Assembly (NCBI GenBank): GCA_030280995.1
Contig: JASXTE010000005.1
Span: 31,068,501 to 31,132,500 of the forward strand
Direction: 5' to 3'
DNA: 64,000 nt
From: Hemileia vastatrix
Taxonomy: Eukaryota > Basidiomycota > Pucciniomycetes > Pucciniales > Zaghouaniaceae
The stretch's first letter is position 1; each line of letters opens with the position of its first letter. The notes beneath the pieces are model-generated. The model ran no database searches, was not told where the DNA came from, and worked only from the letters and a program-made list of their open reading frames with translations. Position numbers and translations under genes: made by a program. This document shows positions 1-12,400 of the stretch, one piece after another.

Positions 1-237
1 TATACTTCTTTATTTCAGTTCCTTTTTATTTCCCCTTCTACATTTCTTCCAATTACCTTTCCACCTTCTTCTAGACAACCGGCCGACACATGTCCTCTCA
101 TCTTTATGGATTCATCCAAAAATTCTATTTGCACCTCCCTTTCCCTTCTCTTACAAGCATACCCACACCAGACCACCTTAATCCTCTTCTAAAGGCAAAA
201 AATAAGGTGGGCTCAGAAAGTTACATTCAATAGTTTG

Positions 238-540
238 TCACAAAAACGCACCTAGGAATGGAATAGGGTCACAAAACTGAACTAGAAATCTACACCAGAA
301 AAAAAATGTGGGCACCTGATAGCAGGTGTCAATCCCTATCTTTGATTTGATTCAGTTTTAACTCAGATGTAATTTTTCTGAAAAGACTGTGCACTGAACA
401 CTGAGCATGCAAGCTTGTGTGGTATCAAATCTGAGTTATGCTTGAATCACAAGTGGATTGAGGGGTTGGCACCTGCTAGCACTTTCTGGATATTTTTTCA
501 TGGTTCTAGTTCACCATTTTTCCCCCTGTGATATTAATTT
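238..540. repeat. Dispersed repeat, copy 1, split by a MITE
   Basis: The segments 238-292 and 506-540 together match 1308-1390: a run containing 'cctaggaatggaataggg', then 'aactagaaat', ending 'ttccccctgt'. The second copy is continuous, whereas this one is interrupted by MITE family 1. The two copies therefore give a filled site and an empty site. Nothing coding is seen. The flanks 1-237 and 541-1307 are AT-rich and hold nothing I recognise. Confidence 0.75.
293..505. mobile_element. MITE family 1, copy 1
   Basis: About 213 bp with imperfect terminal inverted repeats. The inner parts read 'agcaggtgtcaatccct' at the left and, in reverse complement, 'agcaggtgccaacccct' at the right. Comparison with the empty site at 1308-1390 puts the target duplication at 3 bp (CTA, at 290-292 and 506-508). 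Related copies lie at 19863-20078 and 24186-24388. There is no coding capacity, so it is non-autonomous. The CAC-type ends and 3-bp duplication suggest a CACTA-like mobiliser; that is inference. Confidence 0.75.
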
Positions 541-1307
541 AAATAAAAGATTCAACTATTATTTTCACATTGAAAAGTTTGAGATTTCAAATCAATTATT
601 AAATAATAAATAAAGATTTTTTATTTTAAGTTATCTAAATGATCATCAATATAAATATAATTATTTATGATAAAAAGTGATGATTCAAGACAACAAAAAG
701 AAACCCCTTTTATAGGAAAAATAAATACAACATGAATTTTGTTGAATTCAACAAAATAATTGATAGGAAGTCCAAGATTTAATATAGAAGTAATTTAATA
801 TGACATGAGAAGATAAATTAAATGGTTAAAGATTAAGTTTAATAAAATAAATGAAAATTGATTTAATAAAACAATTTAAATTTAAATTTAATAAAAATCA
901 AAATTAAATTAAAATTACGCCCTTATAGTTTCAAGGAAATACTAAAGGCTCTTTCCTTACTCTCCCTGGCCCCCTCTATCCAAATTCAAGCAAGTTCTGA
1001 ATCCTAGTAACTCTATGGACTTAGATCTACAGCTTTGCCATAGTTTTTATTTCTATTAATTTAATTACTTTAATAAAACTGAATAAAATTCTAATTGAAT
1101 GAAAAGTTTTGAGTAAATAAAATAAACTACTTAAAGAATCTATAATAATCTTTAAGATAGTTAACTAATTCAATTACACAATATTATACTTAAATAATTT
1201 GAAATATTAATTTTATAATATTTTAATAATTAAGTAATTAAATATTTGAGTAATAATTTTAATCAGACCAGTTTAACTATTTTAAATAAGTTACTGGCTG
1301 AAAGTTT

Positions 1308-1390
1308 TTCACAAAAACACACCTAGGAATGGAATAGGGTCACAAAACTTAACTAGAAATATAGTTAATCATATTTTCCCCCTGTAAGTG
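1308..1390. repeat. Dispersed repeat, copy 2 (uninterrupted)
   Basis: Continuous counterpart of 238-292 plus 506-540. It serves as the empty-site reference for the MITE at 293-505. Confidence 0.7.
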
Positions 1391-1420
1391 TTCTTGAAAA
1401 ACAATGAGGTCCAACTAATA

Positions 1421-1617
1421 AGAGGTATCAAAGTTAAAATGTTTTAATTATTAAAAAGGTACTTCACACCACAAAAATAAGGCCACAAATTAAGATTAAT
1501 TCTCAGTAAAAAGTTGTTTTTGGGGCACAATATGCAATATTTTAAAAAATAATCTTGGTTGATTTGGAGGAAAAAAGATGTATTTTGAAATTGAAGATTT
1601 CTAACTTTGATACCCCC
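1421..1617. mobile_element. MITE family 4, copy 1
   Basis: About 197 bp bounded by inverted repeats of the form 'ggtatcaaagtta' at the left and 'taactttgataccccc' at the right. The second copy is 27551-27749, whose full ends are GGGGGTATCAAAGTTA. The end sequence resembles the GGGGGTGTCA termini of the Harbinger-like elements in this window, so that family is a plausible mobiliser (inference). The apparent reading frame inside it is not a gene. Confidence 0.65.
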
Positions 1618-1714
1618 TAATGTCAATTTTTATTGCAGCCCATCTCCTTGCAGGTAAAATAACATCCATCATAGAGACCAACCTGCTGAGAACCCCCAAT
1701 CCAACAGCTATGGA

Positions 1715-1894
1715 CACTTTAACAAATTTTTGTTTTGTCTTGGGGGGCAGCAATGGTGCAACATTTACATAAATGTTAGGTAAAAACTGTTTTTAACACT
1801 TTAAGATCTTATGTGTGTCTTAAATAATAAACAAATTTTTATAACTGTTGCATAACTTTTGTGTCCCATGGCAAAACAAAAATGTGTTTTAGTG
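1715..1894. mobile_element. MITE family 3, copy 1
   Basis: About 180 bp. The left end contains CACTTTAACAAATTTTTG followed by a 'tgtcttggggggcag' segment; the right end contains 'catggcaaaacaaaaatg' and finishes in TAGTG. Sister copies are 4647-4844 and 42875-43068, and the latter fixes the boundaries. No coding capacity. Confidence 0.65.
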
Positions 1895-1981
1895 AGGCAA
1901 GTATACCCCAAAGCATAAGGGAAAGCTAATTTTTTTGAAATAGAAGACAATCAAGAAAATAGGCCACCTTTACTAAGAGAA

Positions 1982-4480
1982 ATGAATATTGAGACAAAAA
2001 AATGGATATTTGATGGTGCAATGGCCCTATTAGATACAGGAGAAAGAAAACCTGTGAGCAGGAACAGAGACATTTTTTATGGCTTACATCACTAACACAA
2101 CCAATCCATTTTTTAATTGGGGAAGTAGCAGTTCATGATGTAGAAAGTGACATATTTATCTAAAGGGTGTGTTATTGTCCTGGTGCTACTGGGACATTCT
2201 AATCTGTGGGATTCTTAATTAAGGCAAGAGGGCTATCTAAATTTGATGAGAATCACAATATAAATAAATTAAAAAATAAAAAGAGATTGTTTCAAGGAAT
2301 TTTCACAATTAATAGATAATAAAAATTTAATTTAGTTAGTAATAACACTTTAATTAATTGCAATTTAAATTCCCTTGAGTCACCTTGAAGTCTGAATTAT
2401 AAGAAAATGGATTGGAAAATCCTGTTATCATCAATTGTCACAGAGTGTTTGGACATTTAAGTATGAGGGTAATAAGGATATTAATAAAAAATAATGCTGC
2501 TGAATGTTTACATGAGTCTTTTTCACCAGGAGAAATTTCATGTGATAAATGTCAAATAGCAAAAAGTTAGAATTATTCAGCTCTCAGAGGTACAAAAATG
2601 GCACCAGATCCAATGTAAAGGGACCTTTTGAATTACCTACATTTGAGAAAGATATGTATTTTATATCTTTCTGAGATGCAGAAAGCAGTTAAAACATGTG
2701 TGAATTAATTAATTCCAAGTAACAAGTACCATATGCATTTATTATATACCAATCTAAGATGGAAAGACTGGCAGGAAATATATTTAAAATTTTGTGATCA
2801 GATAATTGTGGAGAAAATCTTAACCAATGATTTAAAACATACCTCACTAAGTTTGATATTATCTGGTACCATGCTATTCCCTACCATTGTGAAAAAAATG
2901 GGATTGAAAAATGTTTTAACCAGATTGTAGCTGACATTGGGAAAACACTTTTGTTTGATACTTGTCTTGACAAATTTTTCTGGGATGTGGCATTTTTTTA
3001 GGCTGTATTCCTTCATAACAGGCTACCAAACAAAATTACCAATGTGATAATGCCATACCAAGAATTATTTGAAACAAAACTCCAACATGATATTCTACAC
3101 ATATTTTGTGAAGAAGCTTTTGTTCATTTAAATAAATAAGTGAGACAAATGCTAGACCCAATAGCTATTAAATTTAATGTGATTGGTTATGTTGAAGAAG
3201 GAAAATGGTGGCTACTTTGGGATACAGATAGGAAATGTGTCATTCAATAAGCAAAAGCAAATTTTTCTTCAATAAAGAAATCTTAGAACCCAACAGCCTG
3301 CACCTAACAACAACAAGAATGAAAAAAAATCTAAAGGGATTATTACCTTACATATTGAGCTCACTAAAGCTGGTAGATTGTAGTCTGTAAAAGATAATCA
3401 AAGAGCAAGATGTCTTGACAGAAATAATACATAAGGAATATTCTGCTGAAGATTTGACTACACCAAAGACATACAAACAGGCAATGAAATCTGATGAAGT
3501 GTCTGAATGGAAACTGGAATGTGTTTCATAAATTGAAAGTCTCACAAAAAAATTTTTAACAATTAGTTCCATTTACAGAAGGAAAACTTGTAATATGTGG
3601 AAGGTGGTTTTTTTCTCTAAAAAGATATGAACAGGGTCAAATTGTCAAAAAAAATCTCATTTTGTTTAACAAGGTTTTAAACAGAAATTTATGGAATTCT
3701 TCAGTGATACCTTTGTACTAAGAGCTACCTTGAACTCATTTAAATCAATTTTCACTCTTGTAGAAAGTTTTTCTTGGAATTTTAAATTTTTTGATGTTGT
3801 AGGTGTGTACCTAAATAGCTCAATACATGAAGAAGTGTATTTAAAACAGACAGAAGAATTTGAGAAAGAGATGGACTCGTCCACAAATTGAAGTGTGCTC
3901 TATATGGCACTATACAAGCAGGATGATGTTTCTGGAAATTTATATCTGAAAAATTAAGAAAATTGGGGATATACCTAGTTTTTTGATGCATCTGTTTATT
4001 TAATGAAGTCATCTTATATGAAAGCCACTATTTTGCTACATGTGGATTTCAGAGTGGTAGAGAGTGAAATTTTTAAAGCCTTGAATAAATTAAAATCTGA
4101 TTTGAATTCCTTTATGGACATAAAATGGGATTCTAAAATTACTCAAAATTTTGGCTTAAGAGTAGGAAAATAGAATAATGGGTACTTACTTTCACACCAC
4201 TCTTTAATCAAATGTATCTTAGAAAAGTTCAATCCTCCAATGAAAGCATACAACACACCTCTACCTGAAAAATGCAACCTTAAGATGGCTGATGATTTAA
4301 TACCTGAAATACACTCAACAGATTTTTTTGTCAAGAATCTGGGCCTTATCTTATGTATCACAAGGAATAAGACCTGATATCAGAATTGCTCTAAATTTCC
4401 TGGAAATTTTTTCTATTCACCCTAATGAAGAACATTGGTTTGCATTGAATCATGTGATTTAATATGTTACAAAAACAAAA
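1982..4480 (+). pseudogene. Decayed Ty1/copia-type polyprotein
   Basis: Translating all three forward frames gives ordered remnants of a copia polyprotein with many stops and frameshifts. A degenerate protease-like segment lies near 2000 (KWIFDGA). A GAG-pre-integrase block at 2435-2575 reads HRVFGHLSM and later CDKCQIAKS. Integrase C-terminal residues at 2980-3080 include NRLPNKITNVIMPYQELFET. The RT part starts at 3460 (PKTYKQAMKS...EWKLE) and includes VGVYLNSSIHEEVYLKQTEEF at 3800-3860 and a tail at 4140-4300 (HSLIKCILEKFN...NTPLPE). This order is specific to Ty1/copia. No long terminal repeats can be assigned. MITE family 3 copies lie on both sides, but these have inverted ends and also occur elsewhere, so I do not read them as LTRs. 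It is non-functional. Confidence 0.75.
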
Positions 4481-4646
4481 GTCTTTAAATTAAAGATATC
4501 CTCTAATTAAAATGAACTATTCAATGTAAAGTGGCTATAAATATGTATAAACCACTTAAACTGTTGCGAAATGGAGTAGTATTTTGATTTATGACACCCC
4601 ATTCAACCCAAATGCAATATAAACTGATTTTTTTACTTCTAAAAAA

Positions 4647-4844
4647 TACTGCTGCAACAAATAGTTATTTTGTCTTTGGGTGCAACAATTGTGCAACAAT
4701 TACACAACAGTTATGTAACAAATTTTTTTAGCATGTAAAGGTCTTAGGTGAGTTGTAAGTGCAAAAAAACAATTTTCCCATAAGTGTTGTACAACTTTTG
4801 CAAAATTTTGGTGCCTCATGGAAAAACAAAAATGATTTTTAGTG
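4647..4844. mobile_element. MITE family 3, copy 2
   Basis: Same organisation as 1715-1894 and 42875-43068: a 'tttgtctttgggtgcaac' segment near the left end and 'aaaaacaaaaatgat...tagtg' at the right end. The left terminal base has drifted (TACTG instead of CACTG). Confidence 0.6.
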
Positions 4845-6349
4845 TATGCTGTTTTTCACAGTGTTACTGTTTGGCCAATAATAAATACTCAAATGACCTT
4901 AAATTTTTGAATATGATCAAGTTATAGGCCTAGATTTATAATATTGTATCAAAAAGAAAATCAAAATAAACACTTTTTATTTGTTTTTTTGTACTATTAA
5001 AGTTTCTAGAAAATTTTAAATTTGACCTTATCATCTAGTGGTGTGGTCTTCCAACAGTGGCGGAGCCCTTTGTTGGTTAATTTGGTGGTATTTTGGTATG
5101 CCTTAAATGGCTGTGTTTAAATAATTAGGTATTTTTCTTGAATTACGTGGCAAATATTGGGACTACGGGGATCTGGAGGCTACCATTGAATAGCCCTGGT
5201 TTTTCTCTATATTTTATGTCTTGTGGACATTTTTCATAGCATAAGTATTTGGGGGATAAAATCTCACTTTTCATCTTAAAAAAATTGCTGTTGAATTTTG
5301 TTTTCTGTGTTTTATGGGCTAACCTTAAGTCTTAGGGTTAAGTGCTTAGTACCATTGGAAAGAGCGGAATTTTCTCTATATTTCATGTCTCAATGTTGTT
5401 GTAGTGTAATTATGTGTTTTAAGGGTTTTAGTAGTTGTAGGTGAATTTTCTAAGTAGTTTGGGTGTTTTTGGTGGTTTTCTGGCTTCAGGGTGGTCATGC
5501 CCCTTCAGGCGGGCTTCCCAGCGCTGGGAAGACCGCCCGCCTCAATGCTAGAGGGCTGGAAGCGCTTCAAGGGAGGTTTTATGCAATTTGGTGGTCAGGA
5601 ATGCTTGATTTGCAGGTGTGCATGGGCTCTTGATTAGTAGTCTCTGTGTATATAGTGATTAAGACAGTTTGGGGCAACCTTAATTATCATTCAACCATCT
5701 GGCGGTGATATCCTTGTTCTTCACTCAGTTTTCACTGTTGTTGGCCACAATTTGGCTGTGTTTGTTGCAAGTAAATTCTTCATTTAACTTATCTTATCAA
5801 CTGTTTTCTCTGTTATAGTCTTGCAGGCTATATCAAGTATTATTGCTGTCTCTGGTGTGGATTTGCAACCTACATCAAGTATCATTGCTTTCTCTAGTGT
5901 GGACATTGGTCTACATTTCAGTTCTTTGGTTTGGTAGTCTGTCTGAAGACTACTTTCTTGACTGATCAAGCAGTCAAGTGTGTTTGGAAAAGGGGCTTTG
6001 TGTTAGCAGGAACCAATTTACTGTAACAGGTAAATCTCACTTGTTTTTCTAAAGGGACAGAGGTTATTCTTTCTGGTTTTTCTCCAACTCCCTTGGTCAA
6101 GGCCTATAGCTAGTACTATAGGATTGTCTACAGTGGTTGTAGCAAAAAATAATTAAATGAAAAAAATGACTAGGCCCATTTGAAAGAGAAAGTAAAAGAG
6201 AGTCAAATCTCAAAAAAAAATGAAATTAATTGATTGAAAAATATAAGTGTTTGGGAAAAAGTAAATGATATTCTTTGCACTTTTTTTTTGTTGTATTTAT
6301 TGGTACATCCATAAAAAGTAGCAATGAAAAAAACAAAAAAAATAAAAAA
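4845..6349. other. Unclassified GC-richer block without a recognisable gene
   Basis: No open frame of note. The block is visibly richer in G and C than its surroundings. It contains a strong hairpin (5508-5541), a TATA-like 'tatatagtga' near 5650, and a tandem duplication of about 53 bp at 5826-5915 (the 'atcaagtat.attgct' unit twice). This mix looks like an LTR or 5' leader of an uncharacterised retroelement, but no second copy is in the window to prove it. Confidence 0.35.
5508..5541. repeat. GC-rich hairpin
   Basis: The arms GGCGGGC and GCCCGCC enclose the self-complementary core TTCCCAGCGCTGGGAA. The stem is about 15 bp with a 4-nt bulge on one side. Confidence 0.6.
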
Positions 6350-7361
6350 AAATAAAAAATAAAAAATAAAAAATAAAAAATAATAAATAAAAAATAAAAA
6401 ATAAAAAATAAAAAATAAAAAATAAAAAATAAAAAATAAAAAATAAAAAATAAAAAATAAAAAATAAAAAATAAAAAATAAAAAATAAAAAATAAAAAAT
6501 AAAAAATAAAAAATAAAAAATAAAAAATAAAAAATAAAAAATAAAAAATAAAAAATAAAAAATAAAAAATAAAAAATAAAAAATAAAAAATAAAAAATAA
6601 AAAATAAAAAATAAAAAATAAAAAATAAAAAATAAAAAATAAAAAATAAAAAATAAAAAATAAAAAATAAAAAATAAAAAATAAAAAATAAAAAATAAAA
6701 AATAAAAAATAAAAAATAAAAAATAAAAAATAAAAAATAAAAAATAAAAAATAAAAAATAAAAAATAAAAAATAAAAAATAAAAAATAAAAAATAAAAAA
6801 TAAAAAATAAAAAATAAAAAATAAAAAATAAAAAATAAAAAATAAAAAATAAAAAATAAAAAATAAAAAATAAAAAATAAAAAATAAAAAATAAAAAATA
6901 AAAAATAAAAAATAAAAAATAAAAAATAAAAAATAAAAAATAAAAAATAAAAAATAAAAAATAAAAAATAAAAAATAAAAAATAAAAAATAAAAAGTAAA
7001 AAATAAAAAATAAAAAATAAAAAATAAAAAATAAAAAATAAAAAATAAAAAATAAAAAATAAAAAATAAAAAATAAAAAATAAAAAATAAAAAATAAAAA
7101 ATAAAAAATAAAAAATAAAAAATAAAAAATAAAAAATAAAAAATAAAAAATAAAAAATAAAAAATAAAAAATAAAAAATAAAAAATAAAAAATAAAAAAT
7201 AAAAAATAAAAAATAAAAAATAAAAAATAAAAAATAAAAAATAAAAAATAAAAAATAAAAAATAAAAAATAAAAAATAAAAAATAAAAAATAAAAAATAA
7301 AAAATAAAAAATAAAAAATAAAAAATAAAAAATAAAAAATAAAAAATAAAAAATAAAAAAT
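6350..7361. repeat. AAAAAAT heptamer tandem array (left part)
   Basis: About 144 near-perfect copies of a 7-bp unit with six A and one T. There are few interruptions: a TAATAAAT variant near 6382 and one G near 6996. The array stops exactly at the 5' LTR at 7362 and the same unit resumes after the 3' LTR. The long minus-strand frames here (period-7 Phe/Leu/Ile/Tyr repeats) are translations of the satellite, not genes. Confidence 0.95.
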
Positions 7362-8168
7362 TGTCATGAGCCATGTGACACTCAAGGCAAAAGCAGCTCA
7401 TTAAATCAATAAAACAGAGGTCTAAATCCATACTCGAAACGCAGAAAGCAATTCTACATAGCAACGGCGACTTCCCTTTGTGTACTCACTATTCAACTGC
7501 ACTAATCTAAACTTTAAATCTAAATTAGTCAATTTCTCAAAAGTGTGTTTAGTCTTTTCTTCGATAAGCGATGCACAGCACAATAGTCAATGCAATATTC
7601 CGCTAAAAGGTTTATTAAGTATCTGTGGGTTATTAAAAGGGGTAGTGAGCATGGACGGGATGGTTAGTGGAGGATTAAGGGGTTAACGGATGTTAGTGAG
7701 GAGGGTCCAGGTGTAATGGGTGTAATTTTGGTGGTCTATGGTGTGCAGAACAATGGATGGGTATGAGGTCAATGCGAGGAGGAGTAATGGATATAAAAGG
7801 GGTTAGTTTTTTGGTTCAATGTTTCTTTAGAATTAAATTATAAAACGTATTTATAGTTAATAGTGGTAAAACTGCAAGTTAAATCATTATTGTTGTATAT
7901 TTCCTTATTTTCTCAATAATCATTTCTAAACTTAAATCTTTTATTATTGAGTTTACAACCCTTTGTGAGATCCTAAGAATATTAGTATTACCATAAATTA
8001 TATTAAGATTCTTATCAAACATATCTTGAAGTAGTAGTTCTTCCTTTGAGTCATCTTTGAATAGCTTCCTAGAACATTCCCTCTGTGCTTCGAAGAAGTT
8101 TCTAAACTCCTCCCTTCATCTCACTTTCAGGAACACCCTCAACCTTGTGCATAGATCGTCCGGTGACA
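7362..8168 (+). repeat. 5' LTR of gypsy element 1
   Basis: 807 bp, TG...CA ends with the short inverted termini TGTCA/TGACA. It contains a TATA box at 7791-7800. The small open frames inside it recur in the 3' LTR and are not genes. Confidence 0.92.
7791..7800 (+). promoter_or_regulatory. TATA box of LTR promoter, gypsy element 1
   Basis: ATATAAAAGG lies in the middle of the LTR in the sense orientation, where a U3/R promoter is expected. The same motif is at 16214-16223 in the 3' LTR. Confidence 0.5.
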
Positions 8169-8243
8169 GTATAATTTAATTCTCCGTATCTCTCATTCTT
8201 TGCACTACTACATCCTTTTTCAGGTGTTTTCTAAATTCTTAAA

Positions 8244-9416
8244 ATGGCACCTGTTCAATGCACTCCTCCTACGGGTGCTACTACTAGAGCTCGCGCCAGA
8301 GGCAGGCCAACAGCCACACGGCCTGTTTCTTGCACTCACTCCCTGGAACCTCTTGACCTTAGGGAACGGCAACACTCAGTCCAATCTGTTGAAGATATCC
8401 CACAGGATTTCGATGATTCTAATGACTATGAAGAAGGAGAGGATACAATGCACAAGGCACCATCTGCCCCTGCTACACACCCTTCTGGTCAACCTTTGGA
8501 ACCTGGACCATCTAATTCTCTGGAAGACTTCATGAGACTTTTCATGAGGACCCTTTCAAATCCAACGTCTTTGGAGGGATCAAAATTCAAAACTCCTTCC
8601 ATGAAATCTCCTGATAAATTTGATGGAGAACATCCAGACAGATTGTGACCTTTCTTGCAAACATGCAAGCTGCTGCTCCATAATGACCCTCAAACCTTCA
8701 ATAATGACTGATCTAAGGTTGTTTATGCTTCTTCATTCCTAGCCAGAAAGGCAGCAAGGTGGTTTGAACCTTATCTTCTCATGCTCTCTTCGACAGAGAC
8801 CCACTTACTTATTAATAACTGGGAAAAGTTCAAAGATAAACCTTTTATGTTTTTTGGTGACCCTAATGAAACTGAAAACATGGAAATTGAACTTGACTTT
8901 CTCTGCATGATTGATAATGGTAAAGCCTCTGAATATATCTCAAACTTCAGAGCACTTCAAACTCAAGTAGGTTGGAATGATGCTGCACTCAAGTATCATT
9001 TCAAAAAGGGACTTCCTTCAAGGATTCTGGATCAATTAAATCTTCATGGTCAGAAGATGACTACTTTAATTGATTTAATGGATCAAACCCTCAAACTTGA
9101 CAGCGTTTACCAAGGATGACTACAACATCGTTGATACGCCAACAAATCTCAAGGCCTAAATTTTAAATTGGGACCTTCTTCACACCCACAACCAGCTCAA
9201 TCCAACTCCAATAAGGGAAAGGACAAAACTCTACCCAAAAGCTCGACCCCAGGCAATATCTGTAAGGTACTGGATCCAAAAGGGAAACTTAAAGAAGCTG
9301 AGAGGAAGAGACGAGCAGATAATGGGATATGTATGTATTGTGGGGGTAAGCACAAGCTAGAAGATTGTGTAAAGTTGAAGGAAAGAGAAGGTACTAGCTC
9401 AAGGTCAAAAAACTAG
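8244..9416 (+). pseudogene. Gag of gypsy element 1, with four TGA stops
   Basis: One frame runs from ATG 8244 to TAG 9414, about 390 codons, interrupted by TGA at 8646, 8709, 9117 and 9132. The N-terminus is basic (TTRARARGRPTATR), followed by an acidic and proline-rich linker. The capsid-like core includes SPDKFDGEHPD, ARKAARWFEPYL and EYISNFRALQTQVGWND. The C-terminus has a zinc knuckle, CMYCGGKHKLEDC (CX2CX3HX4C), near 9330-9370. Each internal TGA sits where an Arg codon CGA would be expected, so one transition per site explains the loss. Gag would package element RNA in cytoplasmic particles. The pol frame that follows is in a different phase. Confidence 0.85.
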
Positions 9417-9430
9417 TAGATATTTTACTT

Positions 9431-12400
9431 GTGTGCAAAGCAAACTATCTTATCTCTCCCAGTGCACAGAACCTCCATGTCTTAATGACTGGAGTTGCCT
9501 TATACTGCTTGAGATTCATTCTTTTTAAGGAGGATACCCCCTTCAGTTGTCTTATAGACTCTGGAGCTTCAATTTCTTTTGTCAGTTTATCTTTTTCCGA
9601 GAAGTTAAAACTGACATTTACAGATATTGATGGAACTCCAATTTATTTGTTCAAACCAGAGGTACCCAAATATTGGTTAAGTAAGAAAGTTTTATGGGTT
9701 TTCAACTTTCCGAACTTTCCCCCCTTTGAGTGGGAATTGTCAGTCTTGGAAGCCCCAAGGATGGACGATACCATTCTTGGCCATGACTTTTTAATGCATT
9801 GGAATCCTGAAATTGATTTGACATGGGGATTGATCACCCCACGCACTAAGTATATTTCTGATTCTTCAATGCAGATAAATAGGGAGTTAAAAAACCCGCC
9901 TGACAATGTCCTGCTAGATGACAAATCTTTGCCAGATGACTTGCAAGCATCTTATCTTTCTCTAAATGAGAAATTGGCTAACCCTTCTAGCTTGATCACT
10001 TCACTCAAAGAGGATTTAAATTGCCTCATAGTCAAATAATGCTCTCTCAATTCTGGTCTTCCCTCAACAGATTCTCTCGAAGATGATGAGGACAACAAAA
10101 TCAACGTTGAATCTATTAAATCAACTATAACAGAAATATATCACAATTTCCTTGATGTATTTTCAATCCACAAGGCCAATAAGTTACCACCTCATCAACC
10201 CTATGACCATCAAATAGAGTTAATAGGTCCAGTACCTCCGGCAGGTCCCGTCTATTCTTTGTCGAAGGAAAATCTCAATTTCTTTGAGACTACATTGCAG
10301 AGAATGTAGCCAAAGGTTTCATCAGAGCCAGCAAATCTCCAACCGGCTCCCCTGTTCTTTTCATAAAGAGAAAAGATGGTAGCCTTAGGTTGTGTGTCAA
10401 CTATAGAAAGCTCAACACAGTCACTAAGAAGAATGCATATCCCATTCCTCCTATGTCATTGCTTCTTACCCTTTTTAATGGTGCTAATTTCTTTTCTAAA
10501 ATTGATCTTAGAGGCGCTTATAATCTTATTTGCATTGCGGAAGGTCATGAACCACTGACTGCAATGCACACTAGATTTGGAAGTTTTGAATATTTAGTCA
10601 TGCCTTTTGGATTGTGTAATGCACCATCTACTTTTAAAACTTTTGTTAATGACATCTTTCAAGATGTTGTCGTCTATTTAGACGATATTTTAATTTTCTC
10701 AAAGACATTAGATGAACATATTCATCATGTTTGACAGGTTCTAAATCGCCTTTGAGATCACGGTCTCTACACCAAGCACAATAAATGCCAATTCCATATC
10801 AAATCTATTAATTTTTTGGGGTTTACATTATCCACTGATGGTTTAGTCATGGATGACAAAAAGGTCCAAAAAGTCCTGGAATGGCCTGAGCCCAAAACTG
10901 TTAAATCCCTTCAAGAATTTTTGGGTTTTGCCAATTTCTATAGAAGATTTATTAAAGATTACTCTAAAACTATTTCCAATCTTAATTCTCTTATTAGAAA
11001 AGATATTCCTTTTGTTTTTACTTCTACTGCATGAAAGGAATTCAAAGCATTGAAGACTGTCTTCACCACAGCTCCAATTCTTTGACACTTTGATCCTACT
11101 GCTTCGACAATAGTCAAGACAGACGCTAGCGATTATGCTATCACAGGGGTCATTTCTCAATTAAATCCTGAAACAAAATTGTTTCATCCTTTTGCTTTTG
11201 AGTCACGCAAACTCATTGCGGCAGAATTAAATTATGAAATTCATGACAAAGAGCTTTTAGCTATTATTCATTGTCTTAAAAAATGGCGCTCTTTTCTTCT
11301 CAGCCTAGATAGTCCTTTTCAAATTCTAACTGACCATAATGCTTTGAAATACTTTATGTCTTCCAAAGTGTTAACCAGGCGTTAAGCCAGGTGGGCTAAA
11401 TTTTTGTCTGAATTTTCTTTTTCTATTTCCTATCTCCCAGGTAAGAACTGCATTGTCCCAAATATCCTGTCACATTGGGACGACATTTACCCACAGCGGG
11501 GGGACGCATTTGCTGACGAGAACCCAGAAAATGTGAAATCAATTTTCAACAAATCAATGTTAATGACTCATCAACTTAATTTGATGACAATTCAATCTTT
11601 TTGAAATCCACTATCCAACCTCCTCAAAGCTCAGTCAAAGGACAATTATTGTTTAGGGTTAAAAGACAAAATACTCTCGAAGCAAGGGGCCAAAGATTTA
11701 GTATTGAATCAGGTCTATTAGTTTTCAAAGGTAGAGTAGTCATACCCAACGACAATGAAATAAAATTATGGATTTTCAATAGTCGACATGATTCTCCATT
11801 AGCTGGTCATTTTGGGGTTGATAAAACCTACCAGTTAATAGCACAGGATTTCTTCTGGCCAGGAATGACCAGAGAAATCAAGGCCTATATAAGATCTTGT
11901 TATGAATGTAATAGGAATAAGGCTCCCTGTCACCGGAAGCATGGGTTGCTTCAACCACTTCCTATTCCCTCTAAGCCTTGGGAATCTTTATCAATGGATT
12001 TTATTTCTCAACTTCCTCTTTCTAATAATTTTGATGCTATATTAGTAATAGTAGATAGATTTTCAAAAATGTCTATTTTCATAAAAACCACTACTACTGC
12101 TACAGCAGAAGATTTGTCAAAATTGTTTCTAGAATATGTATTTTCCAAACATGGCTTACCTAATGATATTATTTCAGATAAAGGCTCATTGTTTGTATCC
12201 ACATTCTGGACTCAACTGTGTTGACAACTAAATATCACAAGGAATCTCTCCACGGCCTATCATCCTGAAACCAATGGGCAAACGGAAAGGGTCAACCAAA
12301 TCCTCGAACAATACCTTCGAATGTATGTCAGCTACCAACAAGACGATTGGACCACATGATTACCATTGGCCAAATTTGCTTATAATAACTCGACTCATTC

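Noticed and set aside
1715..4844. MITE family 3 copies as LTRs of the copia remnant
   Set aside because: They have inverted rather than TG...CA ends, are poorly alike, and a third copy occurs alone at 42875 with a 3-bp duplication.
6226..7464. Frames of 362-412 codons with period-7 Phe/Leu/Ile/Tyr repeats
   Set aside because: They are translations of the AAAAAAT satellite; the open frame is a consequence of the repeat unit lacking stops on that strand.
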